From assembly GCA_017616675.1 (NCBI GenBank), contig JAFZXR010000057.1, positions 1 to 31,643 on the forward strand: a stretch of DNA of 31,643 bases, written 5' to 3'. The DNA is from Bacteroidales bacterium. GTDB taxonomy: Bacteria; Bacteroidota; Bacteroidia; Bacteroidales; F082. The position numbers were made by a program, and so were the translations under genes. Below the pieces are notes generated by a model, which was given only the letters and a program-made list of their open reading frames with translations, made no database searches and had not been told where the DNA came from. The first letter of the stretch is position 1. Every line of letters starts with the position of its first letter. Shown here one piece after another: positions 25,149-31,643 of the stretch.

Positions 25149-25885
25149 ACACCATCATCCTCATATTAGCAATTCTGCCTGTCATCGTGCTTTCGGTGTA
25201 CATCTACCACAAAGACAAGTACGAAAAAGAACCGTTCGGCATGCTGATGTGGGCGTTTTTCCTCGGAATGCTGGCAATCCCGATGGACCTGATAGTCGTC
25301 GGAATCATCAACGGAGTATGGGAAAGCGAAACGGTGTTTTACAGTGCATTTTTGGAGGCCGGAATCCCCGAAGAGTTCTGCAAATGGACGCTTTTCATGC
25401 TGGTGATCTGGCGTAACAAAAATTTCAACGAGTTCTTCGACGGCATAGTCTACGCCGCTTTCATCAGTCTGGGCTTTGCCTGCATCGAAAATATCATGTA
25501 TGTCTTTGGTACTGAATCGTTTGGCGATGCCATACACACTGGAGTCCTCAGGGCGTTGCTTTCCGTACCTGGCCATTTTCTCTTCGCCGTGATAATGGGT
25601 TATTTCCTCGGGATGGCGAAATTTAAGCCCGACCAAAGAGGTAAATATTTGATGCTCAGCCTGTTATGTCCGATGTTGGCGCATGGCATTTTCGATTATC
25701 TGATAATGCTTTCTTCCGCCTTGACGGAGAATAATATGGAGCTGATTGGCGTCGGTTTGTACTTAATTTTCATCTATTTTGATGTGAAAATGTGGAAAAT
25801 CGGTCTCAAACAAATCTCAAAAATGCAAGAACGCTCGCGTATTGAGCATAATAATGAAATTTTTAGAAATATATTTAAATCATAA
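25145..25885 (+). CDS. PrsW-like intramembrane metalloprotease
   Basis: 246-residue polytopic membrane protein with about seven or eight hydrophobic segments. The catalytic motif E76-E77-x-x-K80 (AGIPEEFCKW) and later conserved histidines (VPGHFLFAVIMGY and LAHGIFDYLI) match the PrsW/CPBP-type glutamic or metalloprotease superfamily, in which PrsW begins anti-sigma factor cleavage. Length and helix pattern fit PrsW. The frame is open to 24854, but the real start is ATG 25145, overlapping the stop of the PHP gene (ATGA). The cytoplasmic tail (about 225-246) is charged. Its substrate here is unknown; no anti-sigma factor gene is adjacent. Confidence 0.9.
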   Translation: MNTIILILAILPVIVLSVYIYHKDKYEKEPFGMLMWAFFLGMLAIPMDLIVVGIINGVWESETVFYSAFLEAGIPEEFCKWTLFMLVIWRNKNFNEFFDGIVYAAFISLGFACIENIMYVFGTESFGDAIHTGVLRALLSVPGHFLFAVIMGYFLGMAKFKPDQRGKYLMLSLLCPMLAHGIFDYLIMLSSALTENNMELIGVGLYLIFIYFDVKMWKIGLKQISKMQERSRIEHNNEIFRNIFKS

Positions 25886-25889
25886 TAAA

Positions 25890-28022
25890 ATGAAAAGAGT
25901 TATTTTAGCTATCACATTGATTGTCAGTGTTTTAATCGTTAAAGCCGATGAGGGAATGTGGCTCCCTTACAACCTCAGCGGAAAGAGTCTTGCCGAGATG
26001 CAGCAACTTGGATGCAAGCTCACGGCCGAACAGATTTTCAACCTCAACCAGCCGAGTCTAAAAGACGCCATAGTGCAATTCGGCGGTGGCTGCACGGGTG
26101 AACTCATCTCTCCGGAAGGCCTTTTGCTTACTAACCATCACTGCGGATTGAGCTACGTTCAGAAACACGCCACGGTGGAGCACGACTACCTCACCGACGG
26201 CTTCTGGGCATACAGCAAAGCCGAAGAGCTGCCGAACCCTGGCTTGACAGTGTCGTTCCTCGCAAATGTTGAGGATGTTACCGATTTGGTGCTCGAAGGA
26301 GTGACCGACGAGGAGACACGCAGCGATGTGATTTCTAAAAATATCAAAAAGATTACCAAAGAACGCAAAGGCGAACGCGACGTGGAGATCGAAATCGTGC
26401 CGTTCTACTCTGGTAATCAATACATTATGTTTGAATACGACGTGTATCGTGACGTGCGTCTGGTGTGCTGCCCGCCATGGGGAATCGGCAAATTCGGCGC
26501 CGACACCGACAACTGGACTTGGCCGCGCCACAAGGGCGACTTCAACATCTTCCGCGTGTATACCGACCGCGACGGAAAGCCGGCAAAATATAGCGAAAAC
26601 AACATCCCGATGCAGTCGAAACACTATCTGCCTATTAATATAAAAGGTGTGAAGGAAGGTGACTATGCCATGATCCTTGGTTATCCTGGCTCAACCGACA
26701 GATACTCAACATCTTACACAGTTAAAAATTTGATTGAATCGGACTGCCCGTCAATCATCAACTGCCGCACCACCAAGCTCAACGAGTATCGCAAGCACAT
26801 GGATGCCGACCAGGAAGTGTTCATCAAATACGCCTCGAAGCAGGCCAGCGTGTCGAATTATTGGAAATATGCCATCGGTCAGAAGAAACAGTTGGTGCGT
26901 AACCACGTGTACGACAAGCGTTTAGCTCAAGAAGAGGCCTTCAAGGAATGGGTTGATGCCGATCCTGAACGTCAGGCGGTTTATGGCGATATTTTCAATG
27001 GAATTGAAGAAAAATGGGAGATTCTCGACGACATCATCATGCCTATGACATATCTGCGCGAAGCCGGCTGGAATGGAGGCGAGGCTGTTGCTTTCTCTCG
27101 TAGATTTATGAGAATCAATAAGTTAATAAACGAAAAAGGTTCAAAAGAAGATATTGCCAAGATGGCTGAAGGAATGAAAGGCCAAGTCGCGGCATTCTTC
27201 AAAGACTACGATAAGGCTCTTGATCAGGATGTGACCACCGCTTTGCTCAATCTTTTCTACAGAGATATTGACAGTTATGTTCCTACTATGATTGAGGAAA
27301 TCGGCTCAAAAAACGGCGGCGACTTCACTGCTTGGGTCAATAAAGCATTCGAAAAATCAATCTTCGTCGACCAGGCTAAACTCGAGAAATGGCTTGAAAA
27401 ACCTAAGTCGCTCGACAAAGACCCGATCTTCGCTCTGGCGATGAACATTATTGAGGAATATAACAATGTGGTTATTCCTCTTTATCAGGAAGCAGGTCTG
27501 GCTGGAAATGCCGGCGAGCGCCTGTATATGAAGGGCCTCATGGAGATGCAGACCGAGCGTAACTTCTATCCGGATGCCAACTTCACAATGCGTCTCACCT
27601 ACGGCACAGTGGAGCCTTACAAGGGCGCCGATGCTGTCAACTACAGCTACTACACTACAATGGACGGCGTGATGGCAAAGTATGTGCCGGGTAACTGGGA
27701 GTTCGACATCCCTCAGGACGTGCGCGACCTCGCCGAAGCCCGCGACTACGGCCGTTACGCTGACGAAAATGGCAACCTTATCGTGAACTTCATCACCACC
27801 AACGACATCACCGGCGGTAACTCGGGAAGCCCAGTAATCAATGGCGAAGGCGAGCTTATCGGACTGGCTTTCGACGGCAACTGGGAAGCCATGAGCGGCG
27901 ACATCATGTTCGAACAGAAAGTGCAGCGCACCATCTGCATGGATGCACGCTACTTATTGTGGTGTCTCGAAAAAGTGGGTGGAGTGAAGAATATTATTAA
28001 CGAACTGACGATTATTGAATAA
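25890..28022 (+). CDS. S46 family dipeptidyl peptidase (DPP7-like)
   Basis: 710-residue secreted exopeptidase with a signal peptide (MKRVILAITLIVSVLIVKA, cut before DEGMW). Family S46 removes dipeptides from peptide N termini in the periplasm, feeding amino-acid-using Bacteroidota. Catalytic residues: H84 in TNHHCG, the aspartate in DTDNWTWPRHKGDF, and S645 in GNSGSP. The specificity residue 18 positions after the serine is Gly (G663, in LAFDGNWEA). DPP11 carries Arg there (Asp/Glu preference), so this enzyme is predicted to be DPP7-like, preferring hydrophobic residues. No T9SS C-terminal sorting domain is visible. I use ATG 25890, five bases after the PrsW-like gene. It converges on the LytTR regulator, with only two bases between stop codons. 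Confidence 0.93.
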   Translation: MKRVILAITLIVSVLIVKADEGMWLPYNLSGKSLAEMQQLGCKLTAEQIFNLNQPSLKDAIVQFGGGCTGELISPEGLLLTNHHCGLSYVQKHATVEHDYLTDGFWAYSKAEELPNPGLTVSFLANVEDVTDLVLEGVTDEETRSDVISKNIKKITKERKGERDVEIEIVPFYSGNQYIMFEYDVYRDVRLVCCPPWGIGKFGADTDNWTWPRHKGDFNIFRVYTDRDGKPAKYSENNIPMQSKHYLPINIKGVKEGDYAMILGYPGSTDRYSTSYTVKNLIESDCPSIINCRTTKLNEYRKHMDADQEVFIKYASKQASVSNYWKYAIGQKKQLVRNHVYDKRLAQEEAFKEWVDADPERQAVYGDIFNGIEEKWEILDDIIMPMTYLREAGWNGGEAVAFSRRFMRINKLINEKGSKEDIAKMAEGMKGQVAAFFKDYDKALDQDVTTALLNLFYRDIDSYVPTMIEEIGSKNGGDFTAWVNKAFEKSIFVDQAKLEKWLEKPKSLDKDPIFALAMNIIEEYNNVVIPLYQEAGLAGNAGERLYMKGLMEMQTERNFYPDANFTMRLTYGTVEPYKGADAVNYSYYTTMDGVMAKYVPGNWEFDIPQDVRDLAEARDYGRYADENGNLIVNFITTNDITGGNSGSPVINGEGELIGLAFDGNWEAMSGDIMFEQKVQRTICMDARYLLWCLEKVGGVKNIINELTIIE

Positions 28023-28033
28023 CGTCATTTCGA
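28021..28033. repeat. Dispersed repeat core at the converging gene ends
   Basis: AACGTCATTTCGA is identical to 309-321. It contains the last two bases of the S46 stop and, on the other strand, the last codons and TGA of the LytTR regulator. Confidence 0.5.
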
Positions 28034-28783
28034 AAACCAATTCTTGAATTCGGCAACCTTAGCTTTGCTGATGATAATTTTCTCGGGAACTTTCACTAAC
28101 AGGTTGAGCGACAATTTGTTACCAAACCATACCGTGATGTCTTTTATCGCCTTGCGCGATACTATAAACTGTCGGTTGGCGCGGAAGAAGTCGTCGGGGT
28201 TAAGCTGATTCATGATCTCGTCGAGCGTCTGGCTCATGTAGTAGGTGTGCTCGTCTAACGTTATGGTTTTCACCGACTTATCTTCAATATAGATATATGC
28301 AATGTTAGCTGTCGCCAATGGGATGAGTTTGTCGCGCTCAGGCACGAGGAAGCACGATTTGTAGTTCTTTTTCATCCCAATCTGACGTAAAAGAGTGTCG
28401 AGAGCGGCGTTGTTATCCTGTTTTTCGCCAACAAACGCGTTGAATTTGTTCATTGCGCGCGTTAGGTCGTTGCGGTTTATTGGCTTCAAAAGGTAGTCGA
28501 TGCTGCTCACTTCGAAGGCTTTGAGAGCATATTCGTCGTAAGCTGTGGTGAAGATGATAGGGCAGGTGATCTGCGTCCGCTCAAAGATGGCAAACGACGA
28601 GCCGTCGGCGAGATGGATGTCCATGAAAACCAAGTCGGGCATAGGGTTTTCGTCGAACCATGCCACGCTTTCCTCTATCGACTGCAACACCCCGATGATC
28701 TCGGTGTCGGGTGCCACTTCCATTATCAGTTTCTGCAGCGACTGTGCCGCAAGGACCTCGTCTTCGATAATTAAAGCCTTCAT
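28025..28783 (-). CDS. LytTR-family response regulator
   Basis: 252-residue regulator: receiver domain (about 1-115) with E7/D8, phospho-acceptor D55 (LVFMDIHLADG), the Thr switch (IFTTAYDEY) and Lys in YLLKPI, all intact; then a LytTR DNA-binding domain (about 145-250; DFFRANRQFIVSRKAIKDI, LVKVPEKIIISKAKVAEFKNW). LytTR proteins bind pairs of short direct repeats. The ATG at 28783 (MKALIIEDE) is chosen over a TTG six bases upstream. It starts two bases after the kinase stop codon, so the pair is a two-component system in one transcript. The final codons, SK and TGA, lie in a dispersed repeat. Targets are not readable here. Confidence 0.94.
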   Translation of the reverse strand: MKALIIEDEVLAAQSLQKLIMEVAPDTEIIGVLQSIEESVAWFDENPMPDLVFMDIHLADGSSFAIFERTQITCPIIFTTAYDEYALKAFEVSSIDYLLKPINRNDLTRAMNKFNAFVGEKQDNNAALDTLLRQIGMKKNYKSCFLVPERDKLIPLATANIAYIYIEDKSVKTITLDEHTYYMSQTLDEIMNQLNPDDFFRANRQFIVSRKAIKDITVWFGNKLSLNLLVKVPEKIIISKAKVAEFKNWFSK

Positions 28784-28785
28784 AA

Positions 28786-29856
28786 TCAATTGTTTTTAAT
28801 CAATGGCAGCTTCACGCAGAACGTGCTGCCGTCGTTGGTGATTTCAACTTCTTTGTTCCATTTCAGTCGGTAACGCTCGGTGAGGTTCACCAGTCCGATG
28901 CCATTGCTCTCCTCCGGCTGGGTCTTGGCCTGAATAGGATTTGAGACCGACACGCAGTCGTCGGCAGTGGCCAGAGTCACCGTGAGCGGCTGTTTCGATG
29001 AAATGACGTTATGTTTCACCGAATTTTCAATCAACGATTGCAAAGAAAGCGGCAAGACATAGTAATCGTTATATTTTTCATCGATTTGGAACTCAAATTT
29101 CAGGTTTTCGCCATAGCGGATCTGCATCATCTCGCAATAGGCGTGCACGCATTTCAGCTCTTCTTCCAGACTTAAAACCTCCTTGTTTTGCAGGGTGTAG
29201 CGAAGTACCGACGACAGCTGCTGAAGGTAGTTTTCGGCTTTCTCGGTGTCTAAAGTGATGAGCGACTGCAGGGTGTTCAGCGAGTTGAACAGAAAATGCG
29301 GGTCGAGCTGACTTTTCAACGCCTCAAAGCGTGTCAAGATATTTTCCGAACGCAGTGCTTCGTTTTCGACGGCGATGGTTTTTTGGTAATATTGCGACCT
29401 AAGTAATTGAACCACAAGGAGAACCACTGCCGCCATCGTCAAGTCACGCACCAGACTGTCGCGCATGATCTTGTACATAAACTCCGGGTCGGGATGCTGG
29501 GGCGACAATGCCGCGCGGGTGTAGACGAATCCGATGCTGAACACTGCGGTTATTATCAACGAACCTAAGATGATGACTATCAATTCGTTATATTTGTTTT
29601 TATACGAATAGCTCAACACCTTTCGATTGTAGAGAAGTATCAGAAATACTATGATGAAACTTGCTGTGGTGAAAAACAGAAACCTTCCGATATGGAAGTG
29701 CTGCGGGTTCATAGCTTTGACTAACTCGCTGGAAAACAATGTGTTACCGAAGAAAAACGACAACATCATTATGGCGTGAAAGCCAAGACTGATGATGAGC
29801 GCCACGAGGGCGATTCGTTTCAGCGAGAGATATTCGGGAGTGGTATTTTTATTCAT
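28786..29856 (-). CDS. LytS-type membrane sensor histidine kinase
   Basis: 356-residue kinase with four hydrophobic segments (about 12-36, 55-75, 90-110 and 138-155) and short loops, so no large sensor domain, and a His_kinase module (PF06580). The phospho-accepting H187 is in LKSQLDPHFLFNSLNTLQSL, the ATP-lid N box is LPLSLQSLIENSVKHN, and the G box is ESNGIGLVNLTERY. All key residues are present. It is the partner of the LytTR regulator just downstream. The membrane part resembles the common Bacteroidota kinases of this class whose signal is unknown. A -7 promoter element is 20 bases before the ATG. Confidence 0.94.
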   Translation of the reverse strand: MNKNTTPEYLSLKRIALVALIISLGFHAIMMLSFFFGNTLFSSELVKAMNPQHFHIGRFLFFTTASFIIVFLILLYNRKVLSYSYKNKYNELIVIILGSLIITAVFSIGFVYTRAALSPQHPDPEFMYKIMRDSLVRDLTMAAVVLLVVQLLRSQYYQKTIAVENEALRSENILTRFEALKSQLDPHFLFNSLNTLQSLITLDTEKAENYLQQLSSVLRYTLQNKEVLSLEEELKCVHAYCEMMQIRYGENLKFEFQIDEKYNDYYVLPLSLQSLIENSVKHNVISSKQPLTVTLATADDCVSVSNPIQAKTQPEESNGIGLVNLTERYRLKWNKEVEITNDGSTFCVKLPLIKNN

Positions 29857-29875
29857 AATAAATCAAAATCGGACA

Positions 29876-29883
29876 CAAATATA
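29876..29883 (-). promoter_or_regulatory. Promoter -7 element for the histidine kinase/LytTR operon
   Basis: The minus strand reads TATATTTG (complement of 29876-29883), a perfect TAnnTTTG, with a short predicted leader of about 14 bases. The -33 position is not consensus. Confidence 0.5.
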
Positions 29884-29949
29884 ATATTTATGCCCGATAT
29901 ATTGAAGATTTTTTTGCCGAAATGGAAATTTTAAATGCTGAAACGCCGA

Positions 29950-30891
29950 CTAACGTTTCTCAATGAGAAATCTCTCCACTTCTATACCTGCCATTGCGCC
30001 GCTCCCTGCTGCCACTATCGCTTGGCGGTAGGTTTTATCCTGACAGTCGCCTGCTGCGAATATGCCTTCCACGCTGGTGGCTGTAGATTTCGGCTTGGTG
30101 ATGATGTAGCCCGTCTCGTCCATCTCGAGGATTCCCTTGAACACGTCGGTGTTCGGGATGTGACCGATAGCCTCGAAGAATCCGTCGATCTTCAGTGTGC
30201 GTTCCTCGCCGGTCTTGTTGTTGACCACGATGGCGCCTTGCAGTGTGCTCATGAATCCGCTCACTTCGCCGAACAGCTCTTTGGTGTTGGTGTTCCAGAG
30301 AATCTCGATGTTTGGAGTGTTCATCACACGGTGCTGCATGGCTTTCGAGGCGCGCAGCACGTCGCGGCGCACTATCATATACACTTTGTTGCAGAGGTGT
30401 GCGAGATATGTGGCGTCTTCGCAGGCAGTGTCGCCGCCTCCCACCACTGCCACGTCTTTGCCGCGGTAGAAAAAGCCGTCGCATGTGGCGCAAGCCGACA
30501 CTCCGCCGCCTTTAAACTGCTCTTCTGTCGGCAGTCCGAGGTAACGCGCTGAGGCGCCGGTGGCGACGACGATGACGTCAGCCAGAAACTCGTCGCCGAA
30601 GTCCGACTTGCAGTGGAATGGACGTTTCGAAGTGTCGACTTCCACTATCGAACCCATGCGGAACTCGGTGCCGAAGCGCTCGGCTTGACGGCGCAGGTCA
30701 TCCATCATCTGGTTACCCTGGATGCCTTCTGGGTAGCCCGGGAAGTTCTCGATTTCGGTGGTCTGAGTGAGCTGTCCGCCTGTTAGCGGTCCTTCATAGA
30801 TAACAGTTTTTATATCAGCGCGGCCGGTGTAGATGGCGGTTGTGTAGCCAGCAGGGCCTGAGCCAAGGATAAGGCATTGAATGTGCTCCAT
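29950..30891 (-). CDS. trxB: Thioredoxin reductase
   Basis: 313-residue cytosolic FAD enzyme that passes electrons from NADPH to thioredoxin. FAD-binding GSGPAGYTTAIY is at residues 10-21, the redox pair is C134-A-T-C137 in ACATCDGFFYRG, the NADPH-binding VVGGGDTACEDATYL follows, and the C-terminal FAD motif is GIFAAGDCQDKTYRQ. Length and order are those of the low-molecular-weight bacterial TrxB. Expressed alone from its own promoter. The kinase gene lies downstream on the same strand, but with a separate promoter. Confidence 0.97.
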   Translation of the reverse strand: MEHIQCLILGSGPAGYTTAIYTGRADIKTVIYEGPLTGGQLTQTTEIENFPGYPEGIQGNQMMDDLRRQAERFGTEFRMGSIVEVDTSKRPFHCKSDFGDEFLADVIVVATGASARYLGLPTEEQFKGGGVSACATCDGFFYRGKDVAVVGGGDTACEDATYLAHLCNKVYMIVRRDVLRASKAMQHRVMNTPNIEILWNTNTKELFGEVSGFMSTLQGAIVVNNKTGEERTLKIDGFFEAIGHIPNTDVFKGILEMDETGYIITKPKSTATSVEGIFAAGDCQDKTYRQAIVAAGSGAMAGIEVERFLIEKR

Positions 30892-30921
30892 ATTAATTAA
30901 TAAGGTGTTTTAAATTTTTTG

Positions 30922-30929
30922 CAAATATA
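30922..30929 (-). promoter_or_regulatory. Promoter -7 element for trxB
   Basis: The minus strand reads TATATTTG (complement of 30922-30929), a perfect TAnnTTTG, about 31 bases before the trxB ATG. The -33 region is not consensus. Confidence 0.5.
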
Positions 30930-30963
30930 CAAAAAAGACCGTTGACTGAATATTTTTTGTTGG

Positions 30964-31039
30964 CATTTTTAATACCCTTTTCGAAATACTCAACAGTACC
31001 CTGTGGTAGGTCGCATTTCTGCAAAGGGCATTAAAAATG
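30964..31039. repeat. Long imperfect inverted repeat between trxB and tRNA-Pro
   Basis: CATTTTTAAT (30964-30973) pairs perfectly with ATTAAAAATG (31030-31039); after a one-base mismatch, CCCTTT (30975-30980) pairs with AAAGGG (31023-31028), and GAAAT (30983-30987) with ATTTC (31015-31019). This gives 21 pairs over 76 bases. No T-run follows on either strand, so it is not a standard terminator. Function unknown. Confidence 0.65.
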
Positions 31040-31072
31040 TTTTAAAGATAGTCGTTGTATTCAAAAAAGTTG

Positions 31073-31080
31073 TATTTTTG
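31073..31080 (+). promoter_or_regulatory. Promoter -7 element for tRNA-Pro
   Basis: TATTTTTG, a perfect TAnnTTTG, lies 17 bases before the mature tRNA. The surrounding AAAAGTTGTATTTTTGC and GTGCG match the promoter at 21478-21511. Confidence 0.7.
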
Positions 31081-31096
31081 CGGTGCGAAAAGCAGG

Positions 31097-31170
31097 CGGG
31101 GTGTGGTGCAGTTGGCTAGCATTCTTGCATGGGGTGCAAGCGGTCGCCCGTTCGAGTCGGGCCACTCCGA
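31097..31170 (+). tRNA. tRNA-Pro (anticodon GGG)
   Basis: 74 bases fold as a full cloverleaf. Acceptor CGGGGTG (31097-31103) pairs with CACTCCG (31163-31169) with one G-T pair; D arm is GTGC/GCAT; the anticodon stem CTTGC/GCAAG encloses loop ATGGGGT, giving GGG; the T arm is GCCCG-TTCGAGT-CGGGC; and the discriminator is A31170. CCA is not encoded. It reads CCC and CCU proline codons. Confidence 0.93.
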
Positions 31171-31180
31171 CACTGATCAA

Positions 31181-31210
31181 GTTTATAGTTTAGAGTTTAA
31201 AGTTTAAAGA
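31181..31210. repeat. GTTTAGAG/GTTTAAAG repeat after tRNA-Pro
   Basis: Imperfect units GTTTATAG, TTTAGAG, TTTAAAG, TTTAAAG follow the tRNA gene. The same kind of run occurs at 17413-17444. Part of this copy forms the 5' arm of the terminator. Confidence 0.45.
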
Positions 31211-31227
31211 CTTTAGACTCTTTTTTT
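31193..31227 (+). terminator. Intrinsic terminator of tRNA-Pro
   Basis: GAGTTTAAAG (31193-31202) and CTTTAGACTC (31211-31220) form a 10-pair stem with one G-T pair, loop TTTAAAGA, followed by seven T. Confidence 0.8.
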
Positions 31228-31288
31228 ATTTTGAAAAATTAATCAAAATTAATCATTTTTGAGTAAAATACCGTCACTTTGGCGTAAA

Positions 31289-31366
31289 ATTTTTGTAAAA
31301 AAGACAGTGATTTGGGCCTTGGGGGCTCTGCTCACACAGTCCAAATCACGTCTTTTTGGAAAAAAT
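31289..31366. repeat. Long imperfect inverted repeat upstream of the rRNA promoter
   Basis: GTGATTTGG (31307-31315) pairs perfectly with CCAAATCAC (31341-31349). Beyond a bulged A, AAAAAGAC (31298-31305) pairs with GTCTTTTT (31350-31357), and after a three-base internal loop ATTTTT (31289-31294) pairs with AAAAAT (31361-31366). This gives 23 pairs over 78 bases. It could terminate transcripts in either direction or be a small element; role unknown. Confidence 0.6.
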
Positions 31367-31380
31367 CCATCAGTAAAGTA

Positions 31381-31397
31381 TTGACAATCAGTGTCAA
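31381..31397. promoter_or_regulatory. Palindrome TTGACA-N5-TGTCAA upstream of the rRNA promoter
   Basis: A perfect six-base inverted repeat with spacer ATCAG lies 55 bases before the rRNA -7 element. It could be a protein-binding site; no binding protein is implied by the sequence. Confidence 0.3.
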
Positions 31398-31426
31398 ATA
31401 AAATAATGTAAATTTTTTATAAAAAA

Positions 31427-31460
31427 GGTGTCACATGTAATAAAAAAGGTTGTACTTTTG
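31427..31460 (+). promoter_or_regulatory. rRNA operon promoter
   Basis: TACTTTTG (31453-31460) is a perfect TAnnTTTG; GGTG at 31427-31430 stands where TTTG is expected, 22 bases upstream. The context AAAAAAGGTTGTACTTTTGC resembles the tRNA and candidate-RNA promoters. Confidence 0.7.
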
Positions 31461-31466
31461 CATCCG

Positions 31467-31618
31467 CAATCGACAGAAATGGAGTTTGCAAGTTCTTTGA
31501 AAGCAATGAGCCAATAAAATGTAGTCTGAAAGGTAAGGAACCTTTCAATTCCAAGAGACTAACAGAACAGGTGAATCCGCCAGGACAAGACAGAAAATAT
31601 TTATAAGTACAACAATAT
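31467..31618 (+). other. rRNA operon leader with boxA-like site and hairpin
   Basis: This is transcribed spacer before 16S rRNA. AGTTCTTTGAAAG (31491-31503) resembles the boxA antitermination signal bound by Nus factors. Further on, TAGTCT (31522-31527) pairs with AGACTA (31556-31561) and inside it GAAAGGT (31528-31534) pairs with ACCTTTC (31540-31546), a two-part hairpin. Confidence 0.6.
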
Positions 31619-31643
31619 ACAATGAAGAGTTTGATCCTGGCTC
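31619..31643 (+). rRNA. 16S ribosomal RNA, first 25 bases (runs off right edge)
   Basis: The window ends in ACAATGAAGAGTTTGATCCTGGCTC-type sequence; the universal AGAGTTTGATCCTGGCTC block begins at 31626, which is base 8 in E. coli numbering, so the mature end falls at about 31619. Only the extreme 5' end is present. Confidence 0.93.

Noticed and set aside
1..31643. CRISPR array, prophage or insertion sequence
   Set aside because: No regularly spaced direct repeats, transposase, integrase or phage structural genes were seen on either strand.

Overview
The window looks like a chromosomal segment of an uncultured or little-studied member of the Bacteroidota, probably Bacteroidales. The evidence is a type IX secretion system (T9SS) core in the order porP-porK-porL-porM-porN, a separate porW/sprE gene, an S46 dipeptidyl peptidase, and repeated promoters of the Bacteroidota form (TTTG, then about 20 bases, then TAnnTTTG). 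All genes look intact; I see no phage, transposase or CRISPR array.

Layout. Positions 1-6805 are almost entirely minus-strand. porW/sprE heads a tightly packed run (bactofilin, a small four-helix membrane protein, folE, fabD, a C-terminal processing protease). A DUF177/YceD gene with its own strong promoter runs off the left edge. From a divergent promoter region at 6806-6949 the plus strand carries dnaX, a PlsC-like acyltransferase, an M23 peptidase, rseP and then the T9SS block (11628-17413), closed by a strong terminator. A minus-strand DEAD-box helicase follows, with a promoter that overlaps that of a divergent serine-hydrolase lipoprotein. The lipoprotein gene converges on an OmpR-type response regulator with a degenerate receiver domain.

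Positions 21337-21701 hold no protein gene, but they contain a strong stable-RNA-like promoter, a well-folded RNA and a perfect terminator: a candidate small RNA or regulatory leader in front of pgi. pgi begins a plus-strand chain (U32 protein, PHP phosphoesterase, PrsW-like protease, S46 peptidase) whose middle genes overlap. This chain converges on a minus-strand LytTR regulator/histidine kinase pair and trxB. The right edge holds a tRNA-Pro(GGG), two long hairpins, an rRNA promoter and leader, and the first 25 bases of a 16S rRNA gene.

How the genes relate: six T9SS components (PorW, PorP, PorK, PorL, PorM, PorN) and several envelope proteases (Ctp, RseP, PrsW-like, S46, M23) sit among housekeeping genes for replication, fatty acid, folate and sugar metabolism. 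The observations most worth checking are the structured RNA before pgi, a dispersed repeat that marks gene ends and appears to have been absorbed in frame into dnaX, the response regulator lacking two conserved switch residues, and the paired long hairpins around the tRNA/rRNA promoters.
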